NCBI GenBank assembly: GCA_030066985.1
Contig: JASJAN010000010.1
Span: 1-64,000 of the forward strand
Length of the DNA stretch: 64,000 nt
Origin: Desulfobacterales bacterium
GTDB lineage: Bacteria; Desulfobacterota; Desulfobacteria; Desulfobacterales; JAHEIW01
Direction: 5' to 3'
Part shown: one piece after another, positions 56,645-64,000 of the stretch
Layout of the letters: every line of letters begins with the position of its first letter
Position numbering within the stretch: the first letter of the stretch is position 1
Notes under the pieces: generated by a model
The model's input: only the letters and a program-made list of their open reading frames with translations
Told to the model about the DNA's origin: nothing
The model's database searches: none
Made by a program: the position numbers and the translations under genes

Positions 56645-56710
56645 CTTAGTTAAATAGTTGATTGGTCAAATAGTTAAATAGTTAATAAATCAACGATCAA
56701 GCAAGTTATA

Positions 56711-56833
56711 CGAAAATAGGAACTTTATTCGAAGAGCCAGGCCGCACAAGGATTTTAGGTTGAGGCGTACGTTTGGTACGTCGAGGCCTAAAATCCGCGG
56801 AGAACGCAGCTATTCGGAAAAAGGGCCAATTTC
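56711..56833. repeat. Nested palindrome at the ccoO stop
   Basis: On the minus strand: CCGAATAGC, TGCGTTCTCCGC, ATTTTAGG, ACGTACCAAACGTACGCCTCA, CCTAAAAT, TTGTGCGGCCT, GGCTCTTCG. The fixed modules equal those at 49583-49705 while both sets of arms differ and re-pair. Begins eight bases after the stop. Confidence 0.85.
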
Positions 56834-56841
56834 GCCTAATG

Positions 56842-57774
56842 TTATGGTTCCCAGGCCGCATCTATACCGCGCGGTTCGGCATTGGCATCGCTCTGGTTAA
56901 TAAAGTAAACTGCAATGTAATCACCGACCTCCCAGAGCTTCTGGGATTCCAGCTCTTTTTTAAAATACGGCATGGCCGTTCCGGTTATGCCGTTCATCAG
57001 CTGATAGTAGATAATCCCGCCGGATATCTCGCGGCCCTTCAAAATCGTGAAATTTAACGGCGGCGGATATATCCAGGGCTGGGCCGGGCCCATGCCGTCT
57101 CCGATGGGGCCGTGGCAGCCGATACAATTATTCTGATAAATTTTATGTCCCCGCTGCAAGCTGGCCTTGGTGGTCGGGTACGGATTCGGGATGTTGCGCC
57201 ACCCTTCCGGCACAATTTCTGCCAGCCAGCGGGCGTTTACATCAGGTCCGGCCTCATAGGCCTTGATAGATTCGGCTTTCCAGTAACGCTGGCGCTCCAT
57301 GCGCCGGTCGGCATTTTTAAATCCCAGGCTTTGAATATATTGAGTCAGTTGATGAATGCGTTCCATACCCAGCCACTCAAAGGGCGGCATAATCGAGCTC
57401 GGCCGCGTGTAACGCGGATTGATAAAATGAGCGATATGCCAGTCATCTGGGTGCTCGCCGCCTTCCTGTGACAGGTCCACACCGGTGCGCTGGGATCCCA
57501 GCGCCACGGGTTCGTCGGCCACATAATCGCCGGTTTGGGCAATGCGATGTGCGCCGTGGATCCAATCGATGGCCCGGATGGACTGACTGTGACAGTAAAC
57601 GCACCCGTTCTCCAGGTAAATTTTACGGCCTTCATTTTCAATTGCCGTGCGAGTGCGAAAAATTTCAGAAGGTGTCTTATCCTGGGTGGCATAGGGCCAG
57701 TAGACGACGATCAATGTAATAGCCGCCAACAGGGCCAGAATACCCGTGATAATGACAGTCGGGGTCATTCTCAT
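56842..57774 (-). CDS. ccoO: Diheme CcoO-cytochrome c fusion of cbb3 oxidase
   Basis: A 310-residue membrane-anchored diheme cytochrome. An N-terminal helix (VIITGILALLAAITLIVVYW) precedes a CcoO domain with heme site CVYCH (58-62) and MPPFEWLG; then a second c-type domain with CIGCH (217-221), GDGMG and a late MPYFK axial Met. Normal CcoO has one heme; the second domain looks like a CcoP heme module joined to it. Its ATG overlaps the ccoN stop (ATGA). Feeds electrons to the CcoN heme-copper centre. Confidence 0.88.
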   Translation of the reverse strand: MRMTPTVIITGILALLAAITLIVVYWPYATQDKTPSEIFRTRTAIENEGRKIYLENGCVYCHSQSIRAIDWIHGAHRIAQTGDYVADEPVALGSQRTGVDLSQEGGEHPDDWHIAHFINPRYTRPSSIMPPFEWLGMERIHQLTQYIQSLGFKNADRRMERQRYWKAESIKAYEAGPDVNARWLAEIVPEGWRNIPNPYPTTKASLQRGHKIYQNNCIGCHGPIGDGMGPAQPWIYPPPLNFTILKGREISGGIIYYQLMNGITGTAMPYFKKELESQKLWEVGDYIAVYFINQSDANAEPRGIDAAWEP

Positions 57775-59159
57775 GTTGCAACTCCGCGATTAAAATATAG
57801 CGATCGAATGACGTTATATAATCCGATATATGCGCCAATCATAATAAACAATCCCAGCGAGGCTCTTAAAATGTAATAGGGTTGAATCATGGGCAAGGTG
57901 CGATAAAGGGCTTCACCATTGTACCAGGCATTGCCCTGGATGAGTCCAACAACCGTCAGGACCACCGCAAAGCCCGTGACACCGATCAGCACCAGCCAAT
58001 ATTGAACGTCGGCCAGAAATTTACTGTACAGGGGTTTGCCCGTAATTTTGGGTAAAATGAAATACAGCCCGCCAAGGGCTGTTACCCCGGCAAATCCGAG
58101 CACACCGATATGGGCATGGCCGACCACCCAGTTGTTGAAGTGGGTGATGCGCTGCACATGCGGCAGGGCCATCATTGAGCCCTGGATATTGACAAAGAAA
58201 TAAAATATGGTGCCGGTCAACACGAATTTGGCGCCAATGTCAGCATGAATCTCCCCCAGCTTGCCTTTGATGGTGTACCATAAATTGATCAATACGATCA
58301 TAACCGGAATTACCATGGCGACACTGTCAACAATCGAGATGGTTTTCAGCCAGGTAGGCACGGGCACCTGCAGCAGGTGATGGGTGCCGATATGGGTATA
58401 AACGATGATCAAAGACCAGAACCCTACCAGTGACAGCGTGTGGCTCCACAGCGGGCTGCGTGTGGCAATCGGCAGCACATAGTAGGCCACCGCCAGACCC
58501 ATGGGCGTCAATAGGAGCCCGAAAATATTGTGCCCGTAAAACCATAGAAGGATGGCATCCGGGATACCCACCAGGGCGCCGGTATCGGGTTTCCAAATGA
58601 CATTGCCAAGGCAATAAGTGATGGATGTCAAAAGGACAGCGGCGGTCGTATACCAGATGGACACATATAAAATGGGCTCTGCACGCTTGCGGATGGTCAT
58701 TAAAATGTTGAATACGACCAGGGAGAAACTGATCACCACCATAATATCAACTGGCCATGGCAATTCAGCGTATTCGCGACCCTGGGTGTGCCCAAGACTG
58801 ATACCGATCATACCGGCGGCAACCGTAATATTCCAGAAAATGGCGCTGAATATGCCGAGCTTATGGCTGAACAGCTCGGTCCGCAATAGTCTGGGAAAAT
58901 AATAAAAGGCTGCCGCCAGTAAACCCGGGGTTACAAAACCGAACAATACAGCGTTGATGTGCATGGGCCTTACCCGGCCAAAGTGAATATATTCGACATT
59001 CGCCAAAAAATCCGGCGCGATCAAATAGCCCGCGGCAATCATGCCAAAAGAGGTTGCCGCGGCAAACCAGAGTGCGGATGTCAGCGTAAATGCCTTGGCG
59101 GTCGGATTGCTCGATGACACCTTTTCAGTGACTTCAGTCGACAAATTTGGTTCTCCCAT
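57771..59159 (-). CDS. ccoN: cbb3-type cytochrome oxidase catalytic subunit
   Basis: A 462-residue, 12-helix heme-copper oxidase subunit I. RPMHINAVLFGF holds the low-spin heme His; WFYGHNIFG supplies a CuB His; THIGTHHLL gives the two adjacent CuB His; VVGHAHIGVLGF near the end holds the other heme ligands. These are cbb3 (C-family) features: high oxygen affinity and proton pumping. No Shine-Dalgarno: the start directly abuts seven-base repeats, so initiation may depend on the RNA structure. Follows the pentaheme gene. Confidence 0.93.
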   Translation of the reverse strand: MGEPNLSTEVTEKVSSSNPTAKAFTLTSALWFAAATSFGMIAAGYLIAPDFLANVEYIHFGRVRPMHINAVLFGFVTPGLLAAAFYYFPRLLRTELFSHKLGIFSAIFWNITVAAGMIGISLGHTQGREYAELPWPVDIMVVISFSLVVFNILMTIRKRAEPILYVSIWYTTAAVLLTSITYCLGNVIWKPDTGALVGIPDAILLWFYGHNIFGLLLTPMGLAVAYYVLPIATRSPLWSHTLSLVGFWSLIIVYTHIGTHHLLQVPVPTWLKTISIVDSVAMVIPVMIVLINLWYTIKGKLGEIHADIGAKFVLTGTIFYFFVNIQGSMMALPHVQRITHFNNWVVGHAHIGVLGFAGVTALGGLYFILPKITGKPLYSKFLADVQYWLVLIGVTGFAVVLTVVGLIQGNAWYNGEALYRTLPMIQPYYILRASLGLFIMIGAYIGLYNVIRSLYFNRGVAT

Positions 59160-59161
59160 GT

Positions 59162-59259
59162 TTGTTATTCGTTATTTGTTATTGGTTATTTGTTTCTGGC
59201 ATATCGGCTTTATCTCAATTTCGTATAACGAATAACCAATAACTTTTAACCTATAACGA
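59162..59259. repeat. Inverted TTATTGG-type repeats before ccoN
   Basis: GTTATTC GTTATTT GTTATTG GTTATTT on the left, ATAACGAATAACCAATAAC on the right. They fill nearly the entire 101-bp gap between the pentaheme gene and ccoN and end two bases before the ccoN ATG. Confidence 0.75.
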
Positions 59260-59260
59260 T

Positions 59261-59773
59261 CTAGCTATGGCACGCCAGCCAGCAGTCCACATTGGCGCCC
59301 TTTTTAAAATGGCATGTAATGCACTCATTCATATACCAGGTTTTATGCGGCAGACGCTGTAGGTTCTGCACCTGTCCATGGCATTCGGTGCAGGCGATTT
59401 TACTGTTAATATGGCGCTGGTGATTAAACAGTACGTGTTCGGCCACATAATTGACTTTGACCCAGGGCGTTGGCGTGTTGGTGTTAAAATATTCGTGTTC
59501 CTTTTTTATCCAGGGGTGGTTGGCAATAATATAGTTATGGCAGTGCAGGCATTTTTCCACCGCCGGGATCCCTGGATGATTGGAATAAGCCACATAGGGG
59601 TGGCAGTATTGACACTGGATTTGCTTGACCCCGCTGTGAACATTGTGGCTGAAGGGAATCGGCTGCTCCGGCCCGACATCGCCGTAAGGCACCTTGTAGA
59701 ACAGGAAAATAAACACCGCGATGGCCAACCCGGTGATCAACGTGGTCAAAATGATAATGGCATTTTTGCTCAA
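59261..59773 (-). CDS. actA: Pentaheme-type cytochrome, ActA-like
   Basis: A 170-residue membrane-anchored multiheme cytochrome. Helix at about 6-25, then heme sites CQYCH (54-58), CLHCH (75-79), CTECH (128-132), CITCH (151-155) and a C-terminal CWLACH (164-169), which has three residues between the Cys. The rest is rich in His (NVHSG, NHPG, NHPW, NHQRH) for axial ligation. ActA of ACIII is a pentaheme cytochrome. It usually opens the operon, whereas here it follows actF. A second ActA upstream of the window cannot be excluded. Confidence 0.8.
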   Translation of the reverse strand: MSKNAIIILTTLITGLAIAVFIFLFYKVPYGDVGPEQPIPFSHNVHSGVKQIQCQYCHPYVAYSNHPGIPAVEKCLHCHNYIIANHPWIKKEHEYFNTNTPTPWVKVNYVAEHVLFNHQRHINSKIACTECHGQVQNLQRLPHKTWYMNECITCHFKKGANVDCWLACHS

Positions 59774-59805
59774 GGGTTCGATACCTCGTTAAAAATGTTG
59801 CATCT

Positions 59806-61026
59806 TTAAGCCGACGGCTCGGTCTGACTGCTGCCGGCAATATTCGGAAAGCGCCTTAAAAAATAGCTGACGGCCATGACCATCAAACCGAAAAATCCCA
59901 CTGTTATTAATCCATCGGTCACATTCAGCGACAGCGAATGCGCACCATGACTCAGCGCCGGCGCCAGCAGCAGCAGATGTTCAAACCAGAACCCGATGAT
60001 GATGACACTACACAAAATCACCATGAAAACAGGCTTTGATTTAACCTTTTTATTTAGCAAAATCACAAACGGTATGATGAAGCAGACGATAAAAATGCTC
60101 CAGGCCAGCTTGCTCCACGGGACCATCACAGTACGCTCGATGACATAATAGGTTTCTTCCGGAATATTGCCGTACCAGATGACGGTCAGCTGAACATAAA
60201 AAAAGTCAGCCCACAGCAGGCAAAAAGCCAGAAACAATTTTCCGATATCATGAAAATGGGCAGGCGCCAGACCGGATGATTCACCATTTCGAATCCAAGT
60301 AATGGCTGCCAGGATGATCAGGGCACCCAAGCCGACATAAAAGGCTTTGACAAAGCTGTAGCCGCCGAACAGGGTCGATATCCAGTGGGGGTCCATACTC
60401 ATGACCAGGTCAAAGCCGATCAGACTCAGCACCAGCGTAAACGCCAAAATATATAGCCCGGCCCAGATGGTCATTTTTTTCTTAACCTGCTCGATGCTGC
60501 GATTATTGCGAACCCAGCCTCTGTGAACCATTTTTCCGAATGTACCCTGATTCTGGTTGGCATCCGCACGAAGCTGAAGTGCATTGTACAAATAGGCAAA
60601 CCCAATGGCATACAGTAACAGCAAGCCGACACAATCGCGTGTGAACAGAAAGGGAATATTGAGCCAGACTTCTTTGCCGTGCAGATCCTCGTGCAGCCAC
60701 GGAAAGATATGGGTTCGTCCCAAAAATAAGATCAGAAACAGCACGAACGAAAGCGGGAAAAAGGACGCAAAGGACTCCGCTAGGGCTGATAACGGACCGC
60801 TCCAGCGGGCTTTGGTCATATGCATCACCGTTGAAAAAAGTACCGCCCCCTGGGCAATGGCGGACCACAGTAGAAAATTAATTAAATAGGCCTGCCAGGC
60901 TTTTTCCGGATGATCGCCCATAACGCCGTAAATGAAGGCTGCCAATCCAATGATAATCAGGACAATGGAAAGCCAGCCCAGCGACGATTTTTGCGATGCA
61001 GCGGCTTTACTATTTTTTTCTGTCAT
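59806..61026 (-). CDS. actF: ActF: NrfD-like membrane subunit of ACIII
   Basis: A 406-residue, roughly ten-helix membrane subunit. YLINFLLWSAIAQGAVLFSTVMHMTKARW is the family's first block (given here as LLWSAIAQGAVLF and MHMTKARW); HDIGKLFLAFCLLWADFFY and WYGNIPEETYYV follow. ActF lies next to ActC in ACIII and helps build the proton channel and menaquinol site. It follows actD by 25 bp. Length matches the family. Confidence 0.9.
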   Translation of the reverse strand: MTEKNSKAAASQKSSLGWLSIVLIIIGLAAFIYGVMGDHPEKAWQAYLINFLLWSAIAQGAVLFSTVMHMTKARWSGPLSALAESFASFFPLSFVLFLILFLGRTHIFPWLHEDLHGKEVWLNIPFLFTRDCVGLLLLYAIGFAYLYNALQLRADANQNQGTFGKMVHRGWVRNNRSIEQVKKKMTIWAGLYILAFTLVLSLIGFDLVMSMDPHWISTLFGGYSFVKAFYVGLGALIILAAITWIRNGESSGLAPAHFHDIGKLFLAFCLLWADFFYVQLTVIWYGNIPEETYYVIERTVMVPWSKLAWSIFIVCFIIPFVILLNKKVKSKPVFMVILCSVIIIGFWFEHLLLLAPALSHGAHSLSLNVTDGLITVGFFGLMVMAVSYFLRRFPNIAGSSQTEPSA

Positions 61027-61050
61027 GCCATTGAACCTTCGGTTATCGAT

Positions 61051-61557
61051 TTAATCAAATACCCTTACTTCCCCTCCGTTTTGCTTAAAAAAATCTTTTA
61101 AATCATCCTGCTGTGTGGTTTCGCACGCTGCCAGCACACCAAAATGCTCGCCCGAGCAGCGCGGGTCGTAATTTTCCATGTGCTTAGCGCTGGGCAAGCG
61201 CGCCTGAGTAAGCAGGCCGATGACATTGCCGAAAACCGCAAACAGGATCGTAAATTCAAAGCCCACTATAAAAAACGGAATCAACGATATGATGGGTTTG
61301 CCGCTGACAATCAAATTCCACTCGATTGAACAATAGACGGCCAGGGCAAAACCACTGATGAGACCCAGGATGCCGCCGGTTAAGGTAAACCAGCCCACCT
61401 TGCTTTTTTTCAGGTTAAGGGCATCCATAATCTTGTGGCTTGGAATCGGACTATGTACACGTATAAACTGGTATGCCGATTCTTTGAGAGCAGCCAGTGT
61501 GGATATCACCTGGTCTTCAGTTTTAAACAGCCCCATAATGTATTTTTTACCCTGCAT
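61051..61557 (-). CDS. actD: ActD: DUF3341 subunit of ACIII
   Basis: A 168-residue membrane protein of the DUF3341 family. N-terminal cytoplasmic ferredoxin-like part (GLFKTEDQVISTLAALKE), two helices (LTGGILGLISGFALAVY and IIPFFIVGFEFTILFAVF-like), then the typical DPRCSGEHFGV and a short C-terminus. Start at 61557 overlaps the last codons of actC, with GGAGG inside that gene. No cofactor. Structural subunit of ACIII. Confidence 0.88.
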   Translation of the reverse strand: MQGKKYIMGLFKTEDQVISTLAALKESAYQFIRVHSPIPSHKIMDALNLKKSKVGWFTLTGGILGLISGFALAVYCSIEWNLIVSGKPIISLIPFFIVGFEFTILFAVFGNVIGLLTQARLPSAKHMENYDPRCSGEHFGVLAACETTQQDDLKDFFKQNGGEVRVFD

Positions 61558-62863
61558 GACTGCCTCCATGGTCGAGTGTTTCTTTCATTTCGGTCATCGA
61601 GACCGATGGCAGATGCTTGGCAAACAACATAAACAGGAAGAAAAACAGACAGAAACTGCCCAGCATGATGCCGTATTCGATCATTGAGGGCGTGTACAAT
61701 CCCCAGGCATGGGGCGAAAAGCCGCGGGCCACGCCGCCGATGATGATCACAAAGCGTTCCCACCACATGCCGAAGTTAACGATCAGCGATATGATAAATA
61801 AAGAAGCAATTGTTGTGCGGACCTTTTTGAACAAAAACAGCAGGGGTATGAGTGTGTTGCACACGACCATGAAGTAAAAGCCCCAGCGAAATTCACCGGT
61901 TGCCCGCCAGCGGAATTGCTCGATTTCGACCGCATTGTGGCTGTACCAGGCGATAAAAAATTCGGTGGCATACGCGAAACCGACAATCAGGCCGGTAAAA
62001 ACAATGGTCTTGGCCACATTTTCCAGCACCTCTTTGGTGATGATTTTCTGGTAGCTAAATAGTTTGCGTAAGGGAATCATCAGGGTTAGCACCATGGCCA
62101 ATCCGGAATGGATGGCGCCGGCCACAAAATAAGGCGCAAAAATAGTGGTATGCCAGCCGGGCACAATCCCCAGGGCAAAATCCCAGGACACAACACTGTG
62201 TACCGATATCACCAGCGGTGTCGCCAGAGCAGCAAAAAACAAATAGCCACGGGTATAATGCCGCCACTGCTCGTGTGCGCCGGTCCAGCCCATGGAAAGG
62301 AATGTAAAGATTTTCTTGCGTATCCCTTCGGACCGGTCACGGATGGCTGCTAAATCCGGCAATAAACCCGTATACCAGAAAAGGGAGCTGACTGTCAGAT
62401 AGGTGCTGATGGCAATGACATCAAACATTAAGGGGGATAAAAAATTGGGCCACAGCAGCCGCTGGTTGGGATAAGGGATCATGTACATGACCTGCCAGAC
62501 ACGACCCAGATGGATAAACGGAAAAAGCCCGGCAATGCAGACGGCAAAAACGGTCATGGTCTCGGCTGCCCGGGCAATGGGGTTGCGCCAGCCGGCCCGG
62601 AACAAGTGCAGGATGGCAGAAATCAGCGTTCCGGAATGCGCAATTCCCACCCAGAAGACGAAGTTGATCAAATAGGTGCCCCAGGCCACCGGATTGTTTT
62701 GCCCCCCGGCTCCGATGCCGACAACGATCTGATAAATCCAGCAGGCAGCGCCCACCAGCACACCTAAAAATAGAACCGCGACAATCGCCCAGTAGTACCT
62801 TTTAGGCGGCGTCAATGTGTTTAATACGGTTTGATCGATACTCGCGTATGTTAGTTCCGGCAT
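61547..62863 (-). CDS. actC: ActC: NrfD-like quinol-binding subunit of ACIII
   Basis: A 438-residue, ten-helix NrfD/PsrC protein. Blocks include WGTYLINFVFWVGIAHSG, FPFIHLGRVWQ, WDFALGIVPGWHTTIFAPYF and MWWERFVIIIGG. The His and Asp residues in these helices line the menaquinol site and proton path. ACIII oxidises menaquinol and passes electrons through ActB Fe-S clusters and ActA/ActE hemes. Lies between actB and actD, coupled to actD by an 11-bp overlap. Confidence 0.92.
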   Translation of the reverse strand: MPELTYASIDQTVLNTLTPPKRYYWAIVAVLFLGVLVGAACWIYQIVVGIGAGGQNNPVAWGTYLINFVFWVGIAHSGTLISAILHLFRAGWRNPIARAAETMTVFAVCIAGLFPFIHLGRVWQVMYMIPYPNQRLLWPNFLSPLMFDVIAISTYLTVSSLFWYTGLLPDLAAIRDRSEGIRKKIFTFLSMGWTGAHEQWRHYTRGYLFFAALATPLVISVHSVVSWDFALGIVPGWHTTIFAPYFVAGAIHSGLAMVLTLMIPLRKLFSYQKIITKEVLENVAKTIVFTGLIVGFAYATEFFIAWYSHNAVEIEQFRWRATGEFRWGFYFMVVCNTLIPLLFLFKKVRTTIASLFIISLIVNFGMWWERFVIIIGGVARGFSPHAWGLYTPSMIEYGIMLGSFCLFFFLFMLFAKHLPSVSMTEMKETLDHGGSHAG

Positions 62864-62873
62864 AATTTTAATC

Positions 62874-62948
62874 GTTTCCCGTTTCCCGGTTAGGTTAGAT
62901 TGTCTTCAACCGGCTCAACTGGCTAAACCGGCCAACAGGCACAACCTG
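62874..62948. repeat. CCGGTTTA/GAGCC repeat between actB and actC
   Basis: CGTTTCCCGTTTCCCGGTT then CAACCGGCTCAACTGGCTAA and ACCGGCCAACAGG. Same family as 6600-6715. It occupies nearly the whole 89-bp gap. Confidence 0.6.
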
Positions 62949-62952
62949 ATGT

Positions 62953-64000
62953 TTACGCCTCGCGTAAAACCTTTTTAAGATAGATGACAGCCGGTTTGGT
63001 GTTTAAATAGCCCATGGCCTGGTAGGCCCGGGGATCATCCACCAGCTGTCTGACCCGGCTTTGTTTGTCCATCAAACTGCCAAAAACCAGCGCATCGGTT
63101 GGGCAGGTTTGCACGCAGGCCGGAATGACCTCGCCATCGCGGATCAAGCGCTTTTCATTGTTGGCATTGGTGTGCGCAACCTTGATGCGCTGGATACAGA
63201 ATGAGCATTTTTCCATCACCCCTTTGCTGCGCACAGTGACGTCGGGATTGAGCTGCACATTCATGGGATCCGGCCATTGCCAGTCGAACCAATTGAAGCG
63301 CCGCACTTTATAAGGGCAATTCTGGACGCAGTAACGTGTTCCGATGCAGCGATTGTAGATCTGGTTATTGAGGCCCTCTTTTGAATGGTGCGGGGCATAT
63401 ACCGGGCAGACCGATTCGCAGGGGGCGTTATCACAGTGCATACAAAGCATCGGTAAAAAGGTGACCTTTGATTTTTGATGCGGATCCTGAAAGCGCTCGA
63501 TGCTTAGCCAGGTCATCTCCCGTCCTTCGAGCACACGCTCTTCACCCACAATGCCAATGTTGTTTTCGGCATAGCAGGCGGCTGTGCAGGCGCCGCAACC
63601 AATGCAGCGATCCAAGTCGACGACCATGGCCCAGCGGTATTTTTCATGATCATGGGGCGGATAAAAATCGCGTTTGGGATCATACCCTTCCGGCAGCGGC
63701 AGGGTTAAGGGAAAATCTTCCATGGTCAGGCCGGTTCTTTTGGGTATTTTCCCCTGGTTGAGTTCTGTCAGGCCGACGGTCAGTGCGAATGGTCTTTCAT
63801 GCTGGGTTCGGCTGCCGTACATATAGGCCAGGTCCAGCTTGCGGCCGGTTGAACTGATCTTAATTTGATCGGTTGAAAAAAGCGGTCCCCCGGATTCCGT
63901 ATTCGCCTCGGATGGCAAGATGGCCAGCGGATTGACACCCTTGCCCTGGGCGTAACGCCCATAGGCCTGATGGCCCTGGCCAATATTCATGGCCACTTGG
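62953..64000 (-). CDS. actB: ActB: Fe-S subunit of ACIII, C-terminal part
   Basis: Only the last roughly 349 residues are present; the frame continues past the window edge. This part holds the ferredoxin-like half with motifs CIGCGACTAAC, CMHCDNAPCESVC, CIGTRYCVQNC and CSFCIQR with CVQTC, consistent with four clusters (one commonly [3Fe-4S]). Upstream sequence RPFALTVGLTELNQGK and RWAMVVDLDR is of the ActB B2 type. The N-terminal molybdopterin-like domain, if any, lies outside. Carries electrons from the quinol site to ActA. Confidence 0.9.
   Translation of the reverse strand, partial: QVAMNIGQGHQAYGRYAQGKGVNPLAILPSEANTESGGPLFSTDQIKISSTGRKLDLAYMYGSRTQHERPFALTVGLTELNQGKIPKRTGLTMEDFPLTLPLPEGYDPKRDFYPPHDHEKYRWAMVVDLDRCIGCGACTAACYAENNIGIVGEERVLEGREMTWLSIERFQDPHQKSKVTFLPMLCMHCDNAPCESVCPVYAPHHSKEGLNNQIYNRCIGTRYCVQNCPYKVRRFNWFDWQWPDPMNVQLNPDVTVRSKGVMEKCSFCIQRIKVAHTNANNEKRLIRDGEVIPACVQTCPTDALVFGSLMDKQSRVRQLVDDPRAYQAMGYLNTKPAVIYLKKVLREA

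Noticed and set aside
59162-59259. FNR or other operator upstream of ccoN
   Set aside because: The palindrome consists of TTATTGG-type repeat units found elsewhere in unrelated contexts; no TTGAT-N4-ATCAA site is present.

Overview
The window looks like chromosome from a member of the Desulfobacterota (former Deltaproteobacteria), probably a Desulfobacterales-like lineage. The evidence is family content: a heterodisulfide-reductase (Hdr) module with a selenocysteine-type HdrA, Cys-rich sensor kinases, an NrfD-based alternative complex III (ACIII), PrkA/SpoVR/DUF444, and many 7-9 nt periodic intergenic repeats. No rRNA, tRNA, phage, IS or CRISPR array was found. Coding density is high and gene order is operonic.

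Layout. 1-435: a possible structured RNA ending in a hairpin terminator. 436-3952: two tandem cyclic-nucleotide-domain Ser/Thr kinases whose motifs have diverged in complementary ways. 4153-5190: an MDR-family reductase. 5471-12613 (minus strand): a four-gene electron-transfer operon running from a membrane HdrE/HdrC-like protein through HdrB and a double-length HdrA to an FrhB-like flavoprotein. HdrA is interrupted at codon 60 by an in-frame TGA that I read as selenocysteine. 12822-15239: response regulator, PAS histidine kinase and DRTGG protein. 16013-18526: sulfide:quinone oxidoreductase, DUF1641 protein and an Rrf2 regulator. 19415-21530: cysE and cysK. 21729-27462: complete 2-oxoglutarate dehydrogenase complex (sucA, sucB, lpd). 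27687-33880: HD-GYP/HDOD protein and an RND efflux pair. 34128-42578: trpS, fumC, a UbiA prenyltransferase, a cytochrome b5/DUF2231 membrane protein, a cytidylate-kinase-like protein, a methyltransferase and UbiE/MenG. 42971-43153: a Cys-rich microprotein behind a good sigma-54 promoter. 43347-51764: PrkA-SpoVR-DUF444-PrkA stress cluster. 52453-64000: copper ATPase CcoI, cbb3 oxidase and ACIII genes (ActB runs off the right edge).

How it fits together. Sulfide oxidation (SQR) and the Hdr module would exchange electrons with menaquinone (UbiA and UbiE are present). ACIII plus cbb3 oxidase would pass quinol electrons to oxygen, with CcoI and CcoS helping assembly. NAD-linked 2-oxoglutarate dehydrogenase and fumarase point to an oxidative TCA cycle. 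Together this suggests a sulfur-cycle bacterium able to respire oxygen at low tension while keeping anaerobic Hdr chemistry.

The most striking non-coding feature is a set of long nested palindromes sitting almost on the stop codons of several genes. They share constant modules (two copies share the same modules around different, self-complementary arms), so RNA structure appears to be conserved more than sequence. Several separate families of short-period repeats, mostly also arranged as inverted pairs, fill other intergenic gaps. All calls come from reading the sequence only; no database search was possible.
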